The translations under genes were made by a program, and so were the position numbers. 64,000 nucleotides of DNA from positions 1,933,246-1,997,245 of the forward strand of contig CATQHT010000003.1 in the NCBI GenBank assembly GCA_958296045.1, given 5' to 3'. Source of the DNA: Rhodothermales bacterium. GTDB taxonomy: Bacteria > Bacteroidota > Rhodothermia > Rhodothermales > Bin80. The notes beneath the pieces were generated by a model. It saw only the letters and a program-made list of their open reading frames with translations, made no database searches and was not told where the DNA came from. Shown one piece after another: positions 7,866-17,558 of the stretch. Each line of letters begins with the position of its first letter. Position 1 is the stretch's first letter.

Positions 7866-10133
7866 ATGACCTGTCGCCCTTACGTGTTCCTGATGACAGT
7901 GCTGATGACAGTGCTGCCAGCCGCACTGGTGACCGCACCGCAGGCATTAGGACAAGAGCTGCGCGACAAGCGGGTGCATCGGCGCGGTATGCTGCACGAA
8001 ACAGTTTTCAACACCGGAGAGATCGGCCGCAAATGGTTTTACCGGGACCACGACATCACCCTGGATCCGCTCATGGAATGGCCCGGCAATTCGGCAACCG
8101 TGATCGACGGTCTCGAATACAGCGGACAGCACAACATCATCGGGGGCGGCATCTCCATTTCGGCCAACTACGAAAACACCAACATCTTCGACCTCACCCA
8201 GCGCCTGTATGCATTTTGCGGGTCGTCTGGACAGCACATTCCCATCACGGTGGCCGGAGTGTACTCGTTCCCGATATCGGTCGAACGCGTGGAGAACTAC
8301 CCGTTGTCGGCCGACGGCACCCTTAATCCGGCCTACGATCCGAACGAAGCTGAAGAGATCATCACCTCCAGCTGGCATACTAATACGGGCGTGACGGTGA
8401 CGCGGACCAGCCGGGCATGGAGCTATCCCGACTATGACGACCTGATAATCTTCGAATACACGTTTGAGAATACCGGCGACACGGATGGAGATGGCGTTTC
8501 AGATAACGACGAAACGTTGTACGAGGTGCTCATCGGTTTCCATTATGGCGTAGCACCTTCAATGCTGGGATTCCAGCGCTGGTACGGTACCTGGGAGTAT
8601 GACTTCATGTACAAGAATGATCTCCGGGGCTACTTTGACCGGCATCGCTGGCTGCGCTACGTGGTTAATACCGGCAATGGCGTTAATGCGGACTTTGCCG
8701 AGTCTGGCAAGCCTGATCCCAAATATTTCTCAACGTTTGCCGCGACCGGGGCCCAGGGAGGCGGGCTGGGATCCCCCCAGACGCCAGGCATTCAGATGCT
8801 GTATTACGACCGCAATAATCTGGCTACGAAAGGGAACACTATCGCGCTTGACGAACGGGTTGCCAGCGAACTGATGATCGATTCGGACAGCACGCTCAAG
8901 CAGCCTTTCATGAACAAGGTGGAGAGCGGCAACGCACGAGAAGACAAGATGCAGCCCAAACTGGTGCCCTACACGCGGTGGAGCGGCACCTATACGCACT
9001 ATCGTGAAACCGTTTGGCCCCCGCCTACGGGCACCGAAGATCCAGACTCGCTCAAGTGGATGGGAAGGGGTGCATTCAACTTTCGCCAGTCATACAAGGC
9101 CGTCGGCCACCATATCGTGTTCGGCCCCTACATTCTCAAGCCCGGCGATAAGATTGAATTCTCGCTCGCCGAGGTGGTCGGCTACGGAGCGACCGACGGC
9201 CCTGGAGAGTGGGACGAAGGCGGAGGACTCGGCGAAGTCATCGACGAACAGATGCCATGGCACGAGGTGCCCCACTTCCATGACAAGGTCATCAACCCCG
9301 CCGACGGCCAGACGCTGAGCCAGAACTATATTGGCGAATACGGCCACCCGGACTACGTCAATTCCGAGGTCCGAACCCTGAAGGATGTAGCCGACATGGC
9401 GTACAATGCGTACACGGGGAGGCCTCCGGTGTTGCCTTTCTGGCCGGAGGACAACCCGGCCGACGGCGTCTATGACGTGCCCATGCCGCCTCCAGCGCCT
9501 GTGCTTAAGATCACCAGCAACGCCCGGGCGCACTCGGTAATCCGCTGGGGCACCGCCCAGGAAGCGTTCGTTCACCCGCGCCTTACCGGGCCCCCGGTCG
9601 CGTACCGGGTATACCGATCCGAGGCGGCTATCGGACCATGGACCCTGTTGGATGAGGTGGCCGTCGGTAGCGCGGCTGCTATGACCACCGATGGCGAGTA
9701 TCAGGCGATGGATGCGAGTACGGTGGTCGGGGAATCCCAGTGGTACGCGGTCACATCCGTGGACGCGCAAGGGAACGAGAGTGGTAAGACCAACCTGGAA
9801 AAGGTGACGAGCAGCCTAGGGCCGGTCGATGAACTCACAGAGGTGCACGCGGTACCCAACCCGTTTTACCTTACAAGCGGGTTTACGACGGGTGGTGGGG
9901 GCAATGCGGCGCAGCAGATTGGATTCTACGGGCTCCCGGAGCGGGCAACGATAGATATCTACTCCTACAGCGGGCAGCTGGTGGAAACGATAGAGCATGA
10001 CGCCGCCCGCTATTCAACGCCCTGGTTTCAGGTGACCCGCAACGATCAGGTGATTGCTTCGGGGGTGTACTTCTTTGTTGTTCGCGCGCCCGACGGGGCT
10101 ACCTTCCGCGGCAAATTTGTCGTCATCAAATGA
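7866..10133 (+). CDS. Secreted protein of unknown function with T9SS sorting domain
   Basis: This 755-residue protein has a signal peptide (M-T-C-R-P-Y start, cleavage near A-L-G-Q). I do not recognise the main domain. It is rich in aromatic and acidic residues and has an insert D-T-D-G-D-G-V-S-D-N-D-E that looks like a calcium-binding loop. A fibronectin-III-like region (about 545-640) precedes a C-terminal sorting domain beginning V-P-N-P-F near residue 662 and ending G-V-Y-F-F-V-V-R-A through K-F-V-V-I-K. ATG 7866 is preferred over a much longer frame starting inside the receptor gene. Position after the TonB receptor and before a PorV-like gene suggests a cell-surface partner of the receptor, occupying the place SusD takes elsewhere. 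That role is inference. Confidence 0.8.
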   Translation: MTCRPYVFLMTVLMTVLPAALVTAPQALGQELRDKRVHRRGMLHETVFNTGEIGRKWFYRDHDITLDPLMEWPGNSATVIDGLEYSGQHNIIGGGISISANYENTNIFDLTQRLYAFCGSSGQHIPITVAGVYSFPISVERVENYPLSADGTLNPAYDPNEAEEIITSSWHTNTGVTVTRTSRAWSYPDYDDLIIFEYTFENTGDTDGDGVSDNDETLYEVLIGFHYGVAPSMLGFQRWYGTWEYDFMYKNDLRGYFDRHRWLRYVVNTGNGVNADFAESGKPDPKYFSTFAATGAQGGGLGSPQTPGIQMLYYDRNNLATKGNTIALDERVASELMIDSDSTLKQPFMNKVESGNAREDKMQPKLVPYTRWSGTYTHYRETVWPPPTGTEDPDSLKWMGRGAFNFRQSYKAVGHHIVFGPYILKPGDKIEFSLAEVVGYGATDGPGEWDEGGGLGEVIDEQMPWHEVPHFHDKVINPADGQTLSQNYIGEYGHPDYVNSEVRTLKDVADMAYNAYTGRPPVLPFWPEDNPADGVYDVPMPPPAPVLKITSNARAHSVIRWGTAQEAFVHPRLTGPPVAYRVYRSEAAIGPWTLLDEVAVGSAAAMTTDGEYQAMDASTVVGESQWYAVTSVDAQGNESGKTNLEKVTSSLGPVDELTEVHAVPNPFYLTSGFTTGGGGNAAQQIGFYGLPERATIDIYSYSGQLVETIEHDAARYSTPWFQVTRNDQVIASGVYFFVVRAPDGATFRGKFVVIK

Positions 10134-11122
10134 TGCGTTTCACGATCACGCTGGGTATGGTGCTCTTGTGCCTGCTGCTGCCGCCCGAGGCAGCTGGGCA
10201 AAAAGTTGGCACGTCGTCTATGCAGTTCTTGAGTGTGGCTCCAGATGCCCGCTCGTCCGGGTTCGGGACCGCCTTCGTAGCCATGGCCGCAGGCGCCCAT
10301 GCGCTGTACTGGAATCCGGCAGGGCTTGCGCGCGCTGGCGGGCACACGCTGGCCCTCGATCGCGTGAATTGGCTCCTGGATGCTACCCACTACGCCGTGG
10401 GCTATGGCGTCAACCTGGGCTCGTTTGGCCATCTGGGGGCTCAGTTCTATCTGGCCGACATGGGCCAGTTTAAGGAGACGCGCGTCGATCACCTGGGATT
10501 TGTCGACCGCGACGGGACGTTGGTATACAACCCGGGGCTTACGGGCAACACATTCTCCTTGAGCAGCTGGGTGCTAGGCCTCACGTATGCGCGCAACTTC
10601 ACCGATCGCTTTGCGGCAGGCCTTTCCACCAAGGTGGCCCGAGAGGATCTCTGGCTCGCTTCCGACGTGGCCGTGCTGTTTGACTTCGGGATCACCTATG
10701 CTACCGGCTTCCGGTCGTTGCGCCTGGCAGCGTCGGTAATGAATTTCGGCGCGCCGGTCTCCTATGGAGAGGATTCTTTCCCTGTGCCGCTCCTGTTTCG
10801 GCTCGGTGGCGCCATGGACCTAGTGGGGAGCGCCGGCCTGGTACCTGTGCATGACTCCAGCCGCCTGACGGCCACTTTCGACCTGATTCAGCCCAACGAC
10901 TACGATCAGCAGTGGGCTGCGGGTCTGGAGTACTCGCTATTCCAGCGCTTGTTTGTACGGAGCGGTTACCAGCACAACTTTGACGCTGTCGGCTTCAGCT
11001 ACGGACTGGGGGCTCTGCAGACGATCGGCCCCGTTCGGCTAGGCGTGGACTACAGCTACACGGATATGACCGAGGCTTTGGGCGTGGTGCACCGTCTGGG
11101 TCTTTCATTGACGACGGACTGA
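10130..11122 (+). CDS. PorV/PorQ-like outer-membrane barrel protein
   Basis: This 330-residue protein has a signal peptide and the pattern of the PorV/PorQ (UPF0164) family. The N-terminal segment is F-L-S-V-A-P-D-A-R-S-S-G-F-G-T-A, followed by A-L-Y-W-N-P-A-G-L-A, and then alternating beta strands to an aromatic-poor end. PorV shuttles T9SS cargo from the translocon to the attachment complex in the outer membrane. The start overlaps the previous stop (ATGATG at 10130; the second ATG at 10133 is possible). It directly follows a T9SS cargo gene, so a dedicated export or uptake partner is plausible. A locus-specific channel rather than the general T9SS PorV is the other reading. Confidence 0.78.
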   Translation: MMRFTITLGMVLLCLLLPPEAAGQKVGTSSMQFLSVAPDARSSGFGTAFVAMAAGAHALYWNPAGLARAGGHTLALDRVNWLLDATHYAVGYGVNLGSFGHLGAQFYLADMGQFKETRVDHLGFVDRDGTLVYNPGLTGNTFSLSSWVLGLTYARNFTDRFAAGLSTKVAREDLWLASDVAVLFDFGITYATGFRSLRLAASVMNFGAPVSYGEDSFPVPLLFRLGGAMDLVGSAGLVPVHDSSRLTATFDLIQPNDYDQQWAAGLEYSLFQRLFVRSGYQHNFDAVGFSYGLGALQTIGPVRLGVDYSYTDMTEALGVVHRLGLSLTTD

Positions 11123-11124
11123 CC

Positions 11125-12519
11125 ATGTTTCGGATATTGGCGCTGTGCTTACTCCTGGCGCCCCCTGCTGCGCATGCCCATGCCCAGGGAGTAATCGAGC
11201 CGCTCGGCATTCAGGGCATTGAGCAACAGGAACTCGCGTCGGTGCGTGCCCGGGGCATGGGCGGCGTATTTGCTGCGGTACCCGGTTCGCCAGAATCTGT
11301 TGTGCTCAACCCGGCGGGTCTGGCACATGTGGAGCGTCCATCGGTCGCTATTGCTGGACACTGGAAGTCGCGCAGCTGGGCCGAAACCCAACACTGGAAC
11401 CCGAATCGGTATTATGCGGGGCTGTCCTTGTTTTTCTCAGACCCTGACGACTACACTACGGAGCCTCTCAAGAACCCGGGCTGGACCCACAGCCAGCAAT
11501 CCATGCAGTTGGCATCCGCCCTTGGGGTGTATCCGGTGCAGCTGAACGGGCGCAGCCTGGTGTTTGGGGTCGGGTTTCATCTGGTAGCGCATCTGGGTGA
11601 CTTTGATCGCAACAACAATGTCCTGGACCCTTATATAGGGCAGTTCCGTCCAGAGCCTGTCCATCGTCCGAATCCGGGAGAAGAGATCACGGTGCACTGG
11701 TCGGCTTTTGAGCGCGAGCGGCTTGGCCATCTCAATGCACTGGTGACGTCTGCCGGGTACGAGCTTGCGCGTAACCTTACCATCGGGCTGCGGGTGGCGC
11801 ACACATGGGGCAGCACGTCCGATCGCCAGGAGATAACACATCGCGGCTTGTTTATCCTCAGAGAGGCGGCGCACGACTACAGCCACGAGCCGGGATCCGG
11901 CACCCTGGCCTGGTCGGGAACGTCGTCGTTCTCTAGTCTTGAGAGTACGGTAGGGATGCAGTGGCAGATCGGAGTGCTGAGCCTGGGCGCCACATGGCAG
12001 CTTCCGACGACGGTGACACGCGAAGTTGAGTACCAGAAAACCGGGCAGCTGGAGCAGTCACCCGTTGAGGGCATGGTCACCACCAGCACACAGGAGATTG
12101 AGGTGCCAACCAGATTCGTGCTGGGTGTCGCGCTGCAGCCTGCGCGGTCTTGGCTGATGGCCTTCGATTATGTGCGGCAGGACTATTCCGCGCTCTCAGC
12201 CAACGGTTATACTCCTGACTGGGGCCTAGTGCAGGGCATCGGGCTCGGGCTGGAGTGGCACATTCGCTCCACCACAGTGATTCGCGTAGGCTACAGGGAG
12301 GATCCCCAGCCGTTTCGGATAACCGGATCCGGCCTTCTGGGCGAAACAGCCCGCGGAGAAGGGTACAGTGCGGGCATATCCCAGCAGCTGCGCCGGCTGC
12401 AGGTGCATGTCAGCTACGAGCTGCAGCATCTGCGTTATCATGACCGCTGGGAGTCAAACGTGGATTACAACAAGATCGACAAGCACAACGTCCTTGTCGG
12501 TGCGACCTACGCATTCTGA
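11125..12519 (+). CDS. Outer-membrane beta-barrel protein, FadL/OmpP1-like
   Basis: This 464-residue protein has a signal peptide ending A-H-A-Q. It carries the motif A-R-G-M-G-G-V-F-A-A-V-P-G, then V-V-L-N-P-A-G-L-A, as found at the start of FadL/TodX-type and related barrels. Alternating amphipathic strands run to a final Y-A-F. It starts 2 bp after the PorV-like gene, in the same operon. The two barrels share the N-P-A-G-L motif and may be distant paralogues. Function is not evident; a channel or docking protein for the locus substrate is an inference. It could equally be a second PorV-type protein. Confidence 0.68.
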   Translation: MFRILALCLLLAPPAAHAHAQGVIEPLGIQGIEQQELASVRARGMGGVFAAVPGSPESVVLNPAGLAHVERPSVAIAGHWKSRSWAETQHWNPNRYYAGLSLFFSDPDDYTTEPLKNPGWTHSQQSMQLASALGVYPVQLNGRSLVFGVGFHLVAHLGDFDRNNNVLDPYIGQFRPEPVHRPNPGEEITVHWSAFERERLGHLNALVTSAGYELARNLTIGLRVAHTWGSTSDRQEITHRGLFILREAAHDYSHEPGSGTLAWSGTSSFSSLESTVGMQWQIGVLSLGATWQLPTTVTREVEYQKTGQLEQSPVEGMVTTSTQEIEVPTRFVLGVALQPARSWLMAFDYVRQDYSALSANGYTPDWGLVQGIGLGLEWHIRSTTVIRVGYREDPQPFRITGSGLLGETARGEGYSAGISQQLRRLQVHVSYELQHLRYHDRWESNVDYNKIDKHNVLVGATYAF

Positions 12520-12533
12520 GAGGACGGTCCGTA

Positions 12534-15122
12534 ATGTTTCGCATTCTGAAAGCCCTGACCATTGCAGGTTTGGTAGTGGCACCTAGTGCTGCTGCCCAGC
12601 ACCCGAGGTACGACACGTATAACGGGTTCGAGGTCGATACCACTCCCACGCTGCCGGCAGCAGAGGTTCACCCATCGCTGTATTTCGAAGACGGTGATAT
12701 AGCAGCGCTGCAGGCGCGCAAGGGTGACGTCAACTCACGCTACTTCGCTCTTTGGCTGCAGATTCGGGGCGACGCGCTGCGCTTTCGGGACGACGATATG
12801 GCCACGCTGGACGAGAATGATCGGCCAAGGGCAGCGAAGACGCTAGCATTCTGGTCGATCCTGGAAGACGACACCGTCGCGGCGGACAAAGCCATCGAGG
12901 CGTTGCTGCTGGCATACGATGGTGTGCCGCAGACCGGCCAAAAGCCCTACGACGAAATCTACCGGGCCACATGGCTTCAGAACTATGCGGCGGCCTATGA
13001 CTGGGTGCATGTGCGCCTGACGACTGCGCAGGACTCGACGATACGGCAGCGTATCGCGGACGAGACGCAGTACCTGCGCGATAACCTTATGTCTGGGGAT
13101 CGCCTAGCACCCAGGCCCCATAATCATCGTTCGAAGCCTGCATGGGCTGTCGGGACCGCGGCACTGGCACTATCCGACCACCCCGAAGCCAGAGACTGGC
13201 TGTCCTTTGCGCTAGATGCCGCCAACACGGTAACCCGTTACCAGTTCAGCGCCGACGGCATCTATCGCGAGGGAGGCCACTATTGGATGTACAATGCTGT
13301 CAACCTGATCCCCTTTCTGTGGCACTACCTCAACGTGTCCGAGGTGGATCTCTTTGCGGCGTACCAGCCGGCGTTTGAGTGGCCGATACGCATACGGACT
13401 GGCCGCGGCCAGATTCCCAACCTGGAAGACGGGTACCTGAAGCCGGCTCCCACCCACATGGTGGCCGCGGCCTACACGGGCATACCGACGGATCTTAATC
13501 CAACGGCGGACTTTGCCGCGATCTGCCAGTGGAACTATGAGCACACGCGCGTCATCGATCCGAACTACACCGGAGCGACCGCAGATGTGACCTGGGAGAT
13601 TGACGAATACATCCTGTATGACACGACGATTGTGGCGGCTGCACCGACCGCGTCCCCGACGCAGTTCCTCGAAGGCGGGCAGATAGTGTTTCGCAGCCAC
13701 TGGGCGGCGGATGCCAGCGATCGTTATCTGCTGTTTCACGGGGTGGCTGAAGCCGACAACCACAACCATCCAGACCAGCTCTCCTTCTTTCTCGGAGGCT
13801 ACGACGCGATATTAGCGCCGGATGCCGGGTATGGTCCAGACGGGTTTTCTGATGACCGCCGCAGCTCGTGGTATACAACAGGAAAGGCGCACAACATAGT
13901 GACGGCCGATGGCTACCCGCCGGTGACAGATCAGCTTTGGTCGTCGCCTATCGAGTACAATGTGACGCCGCCGTCGCGCTACCATGTCAATGCTTCATTC
14001 TTCGCGTTCGCGGAAAAGGAGAGCGGCTATCTTCGGCCCAATGATGTCAGCTTAAAGCGGGCAATCGGCATGCTGAGTCAGGACTACTTCGTGGTCGCCG
14101 ATGTTATTGTAGGCAGCAGCTCGCACGTGTACCGATCTTATCTGCATGGGCGCGGCTCATTTCAGCGTCAGGGAAACTATGCGAGTTGGGCTCCCTGGGC
14201 GAACCGGTACGGGGAAGCCGCGCGCCTCGATGCGTACCTGTTTCCGGCATCGGCGGATATCGTGGATGCCACCGGGTACGTGAGCCTTTTCAAGGACGAG
14301 CGTTGGGAGCGATATGTCGAGGTATCGCAGACGGCTGAGACAGCCACGTTCTTGCAGCTGCTTGTCCCGGCACCGACAGGCGGCGTCGCGCCCGCAGCCA
14401 CGGACTTGAGCACCGAGGACTTTACGGCTGCGCGGCTTGTTGTCGCCGACACGGTCGATCATTTTATGGTGCAGCCCTCTGCAACCTGGCGCCAGCTTGA
14501 CTCGATGGCCACCGATGCTACGCTATTATGGGAGCGGCGAGTCGCGGACGCGCTGACGATGGTGGCCGTGCGCGAGGCTCGTGAATTGGAAAGCGGTGCT
14601 GTGACGCTCACTGCCAGCGTGCCCGCGACCTTAGCGCTGGATGTGCGTGACGCCAATGCATTGCATATTGCCGCGCCGATGGCGCATCCTGCCATCGACC
14701 TGGAGATTGCCTATCCTGGAGCGGACGGCGTTCAGGAGGTGCAGGTCAACGGCCAGTCAGTGGCTTTCAGCTACCAGGACGGACACCTGAAGGTCGGCCT
14801 TATAGCTACCGGCTCTGAAGAGTCGGCAAGCCTGCCACGACCATCGCCCGTGGGCAATGCTTTGTCGGTCTATCCCAATCCCTTCAGCAGCGAAGTCACG
14901 GTGGTGGCTCCAGGGCAGGAAGACGGGCCATTCGTCGTTGCCATCTACAACGTCCTCGGGCAAGAGGTGCGCAAGATGCGTCTTGATCGTTTTCATCGAC
15001 AACTGACCTGGGATGGAACCTCTGATTCCGGTGCGCCGGTCCCGCCTGGCCATTACCTAGTGTGGTGGACGGGCTCGGACGGCGCCGTATTCAGCGGCAC
15101 CGTGGTACGGGCATTGCGATAG
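12534..15122 (+). CDS. Secreted heparinase II/III-type polysaccharide lyase with T9SS tail
   Basis: This 862-residue enzyme has a signal peptide (1-22) and an alpha-toroid domain (about 45-330). That domain contains H-N-H at 196-198 and D-G-I-Y-R-E-G-G-H-Y, in which Y244 and H249 are likely catalytic residues. A beta-sandwich domain follows (about 375-700) with the heparinase signature around H410 and H412 (N-H-N-H-P-D-Q-L-S) and D-A-G-Y-G. The tail from about residue 775 is a T9SS sorting domain: V-Y-P-N-P-F, then Y-N-V-L-G-Q-E-V and P-G-H-Y-L-V. The substrate is probably alginate or a related uronan by context. The exact PL family (PL17, PL39 or another) cannot be fixed by eye. It differs from the gene at position 1, which is a separate lyase of the same fold. 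Confidence 0.8.
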   Translation: MFRILKALTIAGLVVAPSAAAQHPRYDTYNGFEVDTTPTLPAAEVHPSLYFEDGDIAALQARKGDVNSRYFALWLQIRGDALRFRDDDMATLDENDRPRAAKTLAFWSILEDDTVAADKAIEALLLAYDGVPQTGQKPYDEIYRATWLQNYAAAYDWVHVRLTTAQDSTIRQRIADETQYLRDNLMSGDRLAPRPHNHRSKPAWAVGTAALALSDHPEARDWLSFALDAANTVTRYQFSADGIYREGGHYWMYNAVNLIPFLWHYLNVSEVDLFAAYQPAFEWPIRIRTGRGQIPNLEDGYLKPAPTHMVAAAYTGIPTDLNPTADFAAICQWNYEHTRVIDPNYTGATADVTWEIDEYILYDTTIVAAAPTASPTQFLEGGQIVFRSHWAADASDRYLLFHGVAEADNHNHPDQLSFFLGGYDAILAPDAGYGPDGFSDDRRSSWYTTGKAHNIVTADGYPPVTDQLWSSPIEYNVTPPSRYHVNASFFAFAEKESGYLRPNDVSLKRAIGMLSQDYFVVADVIVGSSSHVYRSYLHGRGSFQRQGNYASWAPWANRYGEAARLDAYLFPASADIVDATGYVSLFKDERWERYVEVSQTAETATFLQLLVPAPTGGVAPAATDLSTEDFTAARLVVADTVDHFMVQPSATWRQLDSMATDATLLWERRVADALTMVAVREARELESGAVTLTASVPATLALDVRDANALHIAAPMAHPAIDLEIAYPGADGVQEVQVNGQSVAFSYQDGHLKVGLIATGSEESASLPRPSPVGNALSVYPNPFSSEVTVVAPGQEDGPFVVAIYNVLGQEVRKMRLDRFHRQLTWDGTSDSGAPVPPGHYLVWWTGSDGAVFSGTVVRALR

Positions 15123-15144
15123 CCTGTTATATTCACACTCACTC

Positions 15145-15162
15145 TTGCCTCGTTCGAGGCAA
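15145..15162. promoter_or_regulatory. Perfect 8-bp-stem hairpin between lyase and beta-helix genes
   Basis: TTGCCTCGTTCGAGGCAA is an exact inverted repeat (8-bp arms, 2-base centre) in the 60-bp gap between the stop at 15122 and the start at 15183. It has no following T-run, so it is not a classic intrinsic terminator. It could be an operator, an mRNA-processing or stabilising stem, or a weak terminator separating the upstream genes from the beta-helix/PL6 genes. Confidence 0.45.
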
Positions 15163-15182
15163 TCACCCCAACTTGCAGGATT

Positions 15183-17558
15183 ATGAAACACGTTACTACT
15201 CTACTTAAAGCCGGACTGTCGGCAGCGCTCTGCGCGCTCCTCGTCACCGGAACCGGGCTTGCGCAACAGCGCATTGAGGTGCCGGCAGCCTATGACACAC
15301 TTCGGGGTGTCGTGCACAATATGGCCGCCCCGGGCGACACCATCGTGCTCATCACCGACGGCGGCAACTATGAGAATGAAGACGAGATCCGAAACAACGG
15401 CTTGCCCCTGGTCATTATGGCCGCGCCTGGCCTTTCAGAGCGTCCTGTCATTTCCAATACGGGTCCCGATGGTACGAAGGACATCATACGGCTGTACGAC
15501 GACCTGACGCTCATCGGACTGGAGTTTGATGGGAAAGACCCGGACCAGCAAACGAAGTATGGGATCCGTACCGGGAGCGGATCCGGCGATGCCGACACGA
15601 ACGTCAAGAAGGGATACGTCCTGAAGATTATCGACTGCTACTTCCACGACTTTGTCCACGGCTCAGACGGCAACGCGTTCCGGGCCTATTCCATGACCGA
15701 TGCGGACTCCATCATCATCCAGAACTCGATCATTGAGAACACCGGAAAAGAGGCCGTGCGTGTTCGTGATGAGGACAGTGACAGACCGGGCTTCGGATTC
15801 TACAACGTGGACTACTTTGAGGTGACCAACTCCACGTTCTGGAAGATCAGGAACGACGCCATCTCCGTCTACGGTGGTGATGAGGACCCCAACACGCCGG
15901 GACCCAAGGTGATTATCGATCATGTGACCATCTATCAGGCGGGGCACTACGTCCTGAACCTCAAGGATGTCGAGGACGCTACGGTGACCAACACCATCTT
16001 GGTCGACAACTATGACATCGTCAATGCCACCAACAAGACGCTGGGGCTGCCGTGGATGGTGCCGGGATCACGCATCGCCTACAGCGATACGCTCAACCTT
16101 AGTGACGATGGGGATTGGACGGGCAATCGAGGAGATCCGACGATAGAGAACCTGCTCGCCGTGGATCCCATGTTCGCGGATCCAGACATGGGTGACTTCA
16201 CGCTGCTGCCGGGCAGCCCCGTGATCGGTGCGGGAATGAACGGCATGACGATGGGGGATCCAAGGTGGTGGCCAGCAATCACGAGCGTCGCAGCGGGTCA
16301 GAACACATTGATGGATGCCGTTAACAACGCGATGCCCAACGAAGTCATTCTGCTGACCGATGGCGGCGGGGAATACCTCAACGACAACAACATCAACGTA
16401 ACCATGCCGCTAACCATTATGGCGGCACCGGGGGTCATGACACGGCCGGTTATCAAGAACAATGAGCCCAACGAAAGTACACGGGTGATATTCGACATCT
16501 TCGACTCCTTGCATCTGGACAATGTCGAGATCGACGGCCAGGCGGGCACAGAATTCAATGCTAAGTACCTGCTACGCATCCGCAACAGTAGCTCCACCAT
16601 GGTGGACACTACTATGGTGCTCAAGGTGACCAACAGCTACCTTCACGGGGTCATCGCTGGCAGCGACGGCAACTTCTTGCGCCAGTACAGCGAGACCTAC
16701 GCGGATTCGGTCATTTTCCAGAACTCCATCCTTGATAACAGCGGTAAGGAAGGCATCCGCATCAAGGATGAATCCAGCGACCGCCCAAACCAGGGATTCT
16801 ACAACGTGGGCTATTTCGAGCTATCCAACACCACGATCTCAAGAACCAAGCGCTCGGCGATCTACGTGTATGCGGGCGATGATGACCCCAACACTCCAGA
16901 ACCCGAGTTCATGGTAGACCATTTGACGTGTTACATGTGCGGCTACGACAACGGTCGTGCCGTGTGGCCCCGGGACATTCAGAATGCTACCGTCACCAAC
17001 AGCATTTTCGCCAGCAGCAAAGAAGACGGTGACTTCAGCGTCCGGCTCTATGGCAACTCGAGCATCTCGTACTCCGACACCTTCATGGTGTCGCCCGTGG
17101 TCTTGAGCGGCAGCGCCACCGAGAGCGACAACTATGACGTGGATCCAGAATTCGCTGACCCGGACAACGGGGACTTCACCATCCCGCAGGGATCGATGCT
17201 GCGGACGGCAGGATCGAACATGATGGGCATCGGAGATCTCCGCTGGATCCACGGCGTCACCGACGTCGAACCTTTGGAGCTTCCGCAGGAGCTGGACGGA
17301 ATGCTAGGGCAGAACTACCCCAACCCCTTTGTCAGCACGACGACCATTCCGTATCGGGTCCCCGAGTCAGGGTATATGCGCCTTGAACTCTTTGACCTGC
17401 TCGGTCGGCGAGTCCTGATCTTAGAGGAGGGCGACAGAGCGAAAGGGGATTACTCCGTGTCGTTTTCGATGCCGGATATGGCAGCGACGGGCGTCTACTT
17501 TTACCGGTTGACCGTGGGCGGGCAAACCGAGTGGCGCTCGCTGATGCGCACGCGGTAG
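15183..17558 (+). CDS. Secreted protein with two tandem parallel beta-helix units and T9SS tail
   Basis: This 791-residue protein has a signal peptide (1-27). Unit 1 (about 28-365) and unit 2 (about 366-690) are clear internal duplicates. Each has N-G-x-x-x-x-I-M-A-A-P-G-like strands, H-G-S-D-G-N / A-G-S-D-G-N, then E-N-T-G-K-E-A-V-R-V / D-N-S-G-K-E-G-I-R-I, then F-Y-N-V-x-Y-F-E, then G-D-D-D-P-N-T-P, and a closing G-D-(P/L)-R-W. The sorting tail starts N-Y-P-N-P-F. Neither unit has the E-x-E...K...R catalytic set of PL6. It may therefore bind substrate, or cleave by another site; similar helices are annotated in Bacteroidota only as DUF4957/DUF5123-like. It lies immediately before the PL6 lyases. 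Confidence 0.78.
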   Translation: MKHVTTLLKAGLSAALCALLVTGTGLAQQRIEVPAAYDTLRGVVHNMAAPGDTIVLITDGGNYENEDEIRNNGLPLVIMAAPGLSERPVISNTGPDGTKDIIRLYDDLTLIGLEFDGKDPDQQTKYGIRTGSGSGDADTNVKKGYVLKIIDCYFHDFVHGSDGNAFRAYSMTDADSIIIQNSIIENTGKEAVRVRDEDSDRPGFGFYNVDYFEVTNSTFWKIRNDAISVYGGDEDPNTPGPKVIIDHVTIYQAGHYVLNLKDVEDATVTNTILVDNYDIVNATNKTLGLPWMVPGSRIAYSDTLNLSDDGDWTGNRGDPTIENLLAVDPMFADPDMGDFTLLPGSPVIGAGMNGMTMGDPRWWPAITSVAAGQNTLMDAVNNAMPNEVILLTDGGGEYLNDNNINVTMPLTIMAAPGVMTRPVIKNNEPNESTRVIFDIFDSLHLDNVEIDGQAGTEFNAKYLLRIRNSSSTMVDTTMVLKVTNSYLHGVIAGSDGNFLRQYSETYADSVIFQNSILDNSGKEGIRIKDESSDRPNQGFYNVGYFELSNTTISRTKRSAIYVYAGDDDPNTPEPEFMVDHLTCYMCGYDNGRAVWPRDIQNATVTNSIFASSKEDGDFSVRLYGNSSISYSDTFMVSPVVLSGSATESDNYDVDPEFADPDNGDFTIPQGSMLRTAGSNMMGIGDLRWIHGVTDVEPLELPQELDGMLGQNYPNPFVSTTTIPYRVPESGYMRLELFDLLGRRVLILEEGDRAKGDYSVSFSMPDMAATGVYFYRLTVGGQTEWRSLMRTR

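Noticed and set aside
15183-17558. Calling the duplicated beta-helix protein a PL6 lyase
   Set aside because: The E-x-E...K...R arrangement found in both neighbouring PL6 genes is absent from both units.
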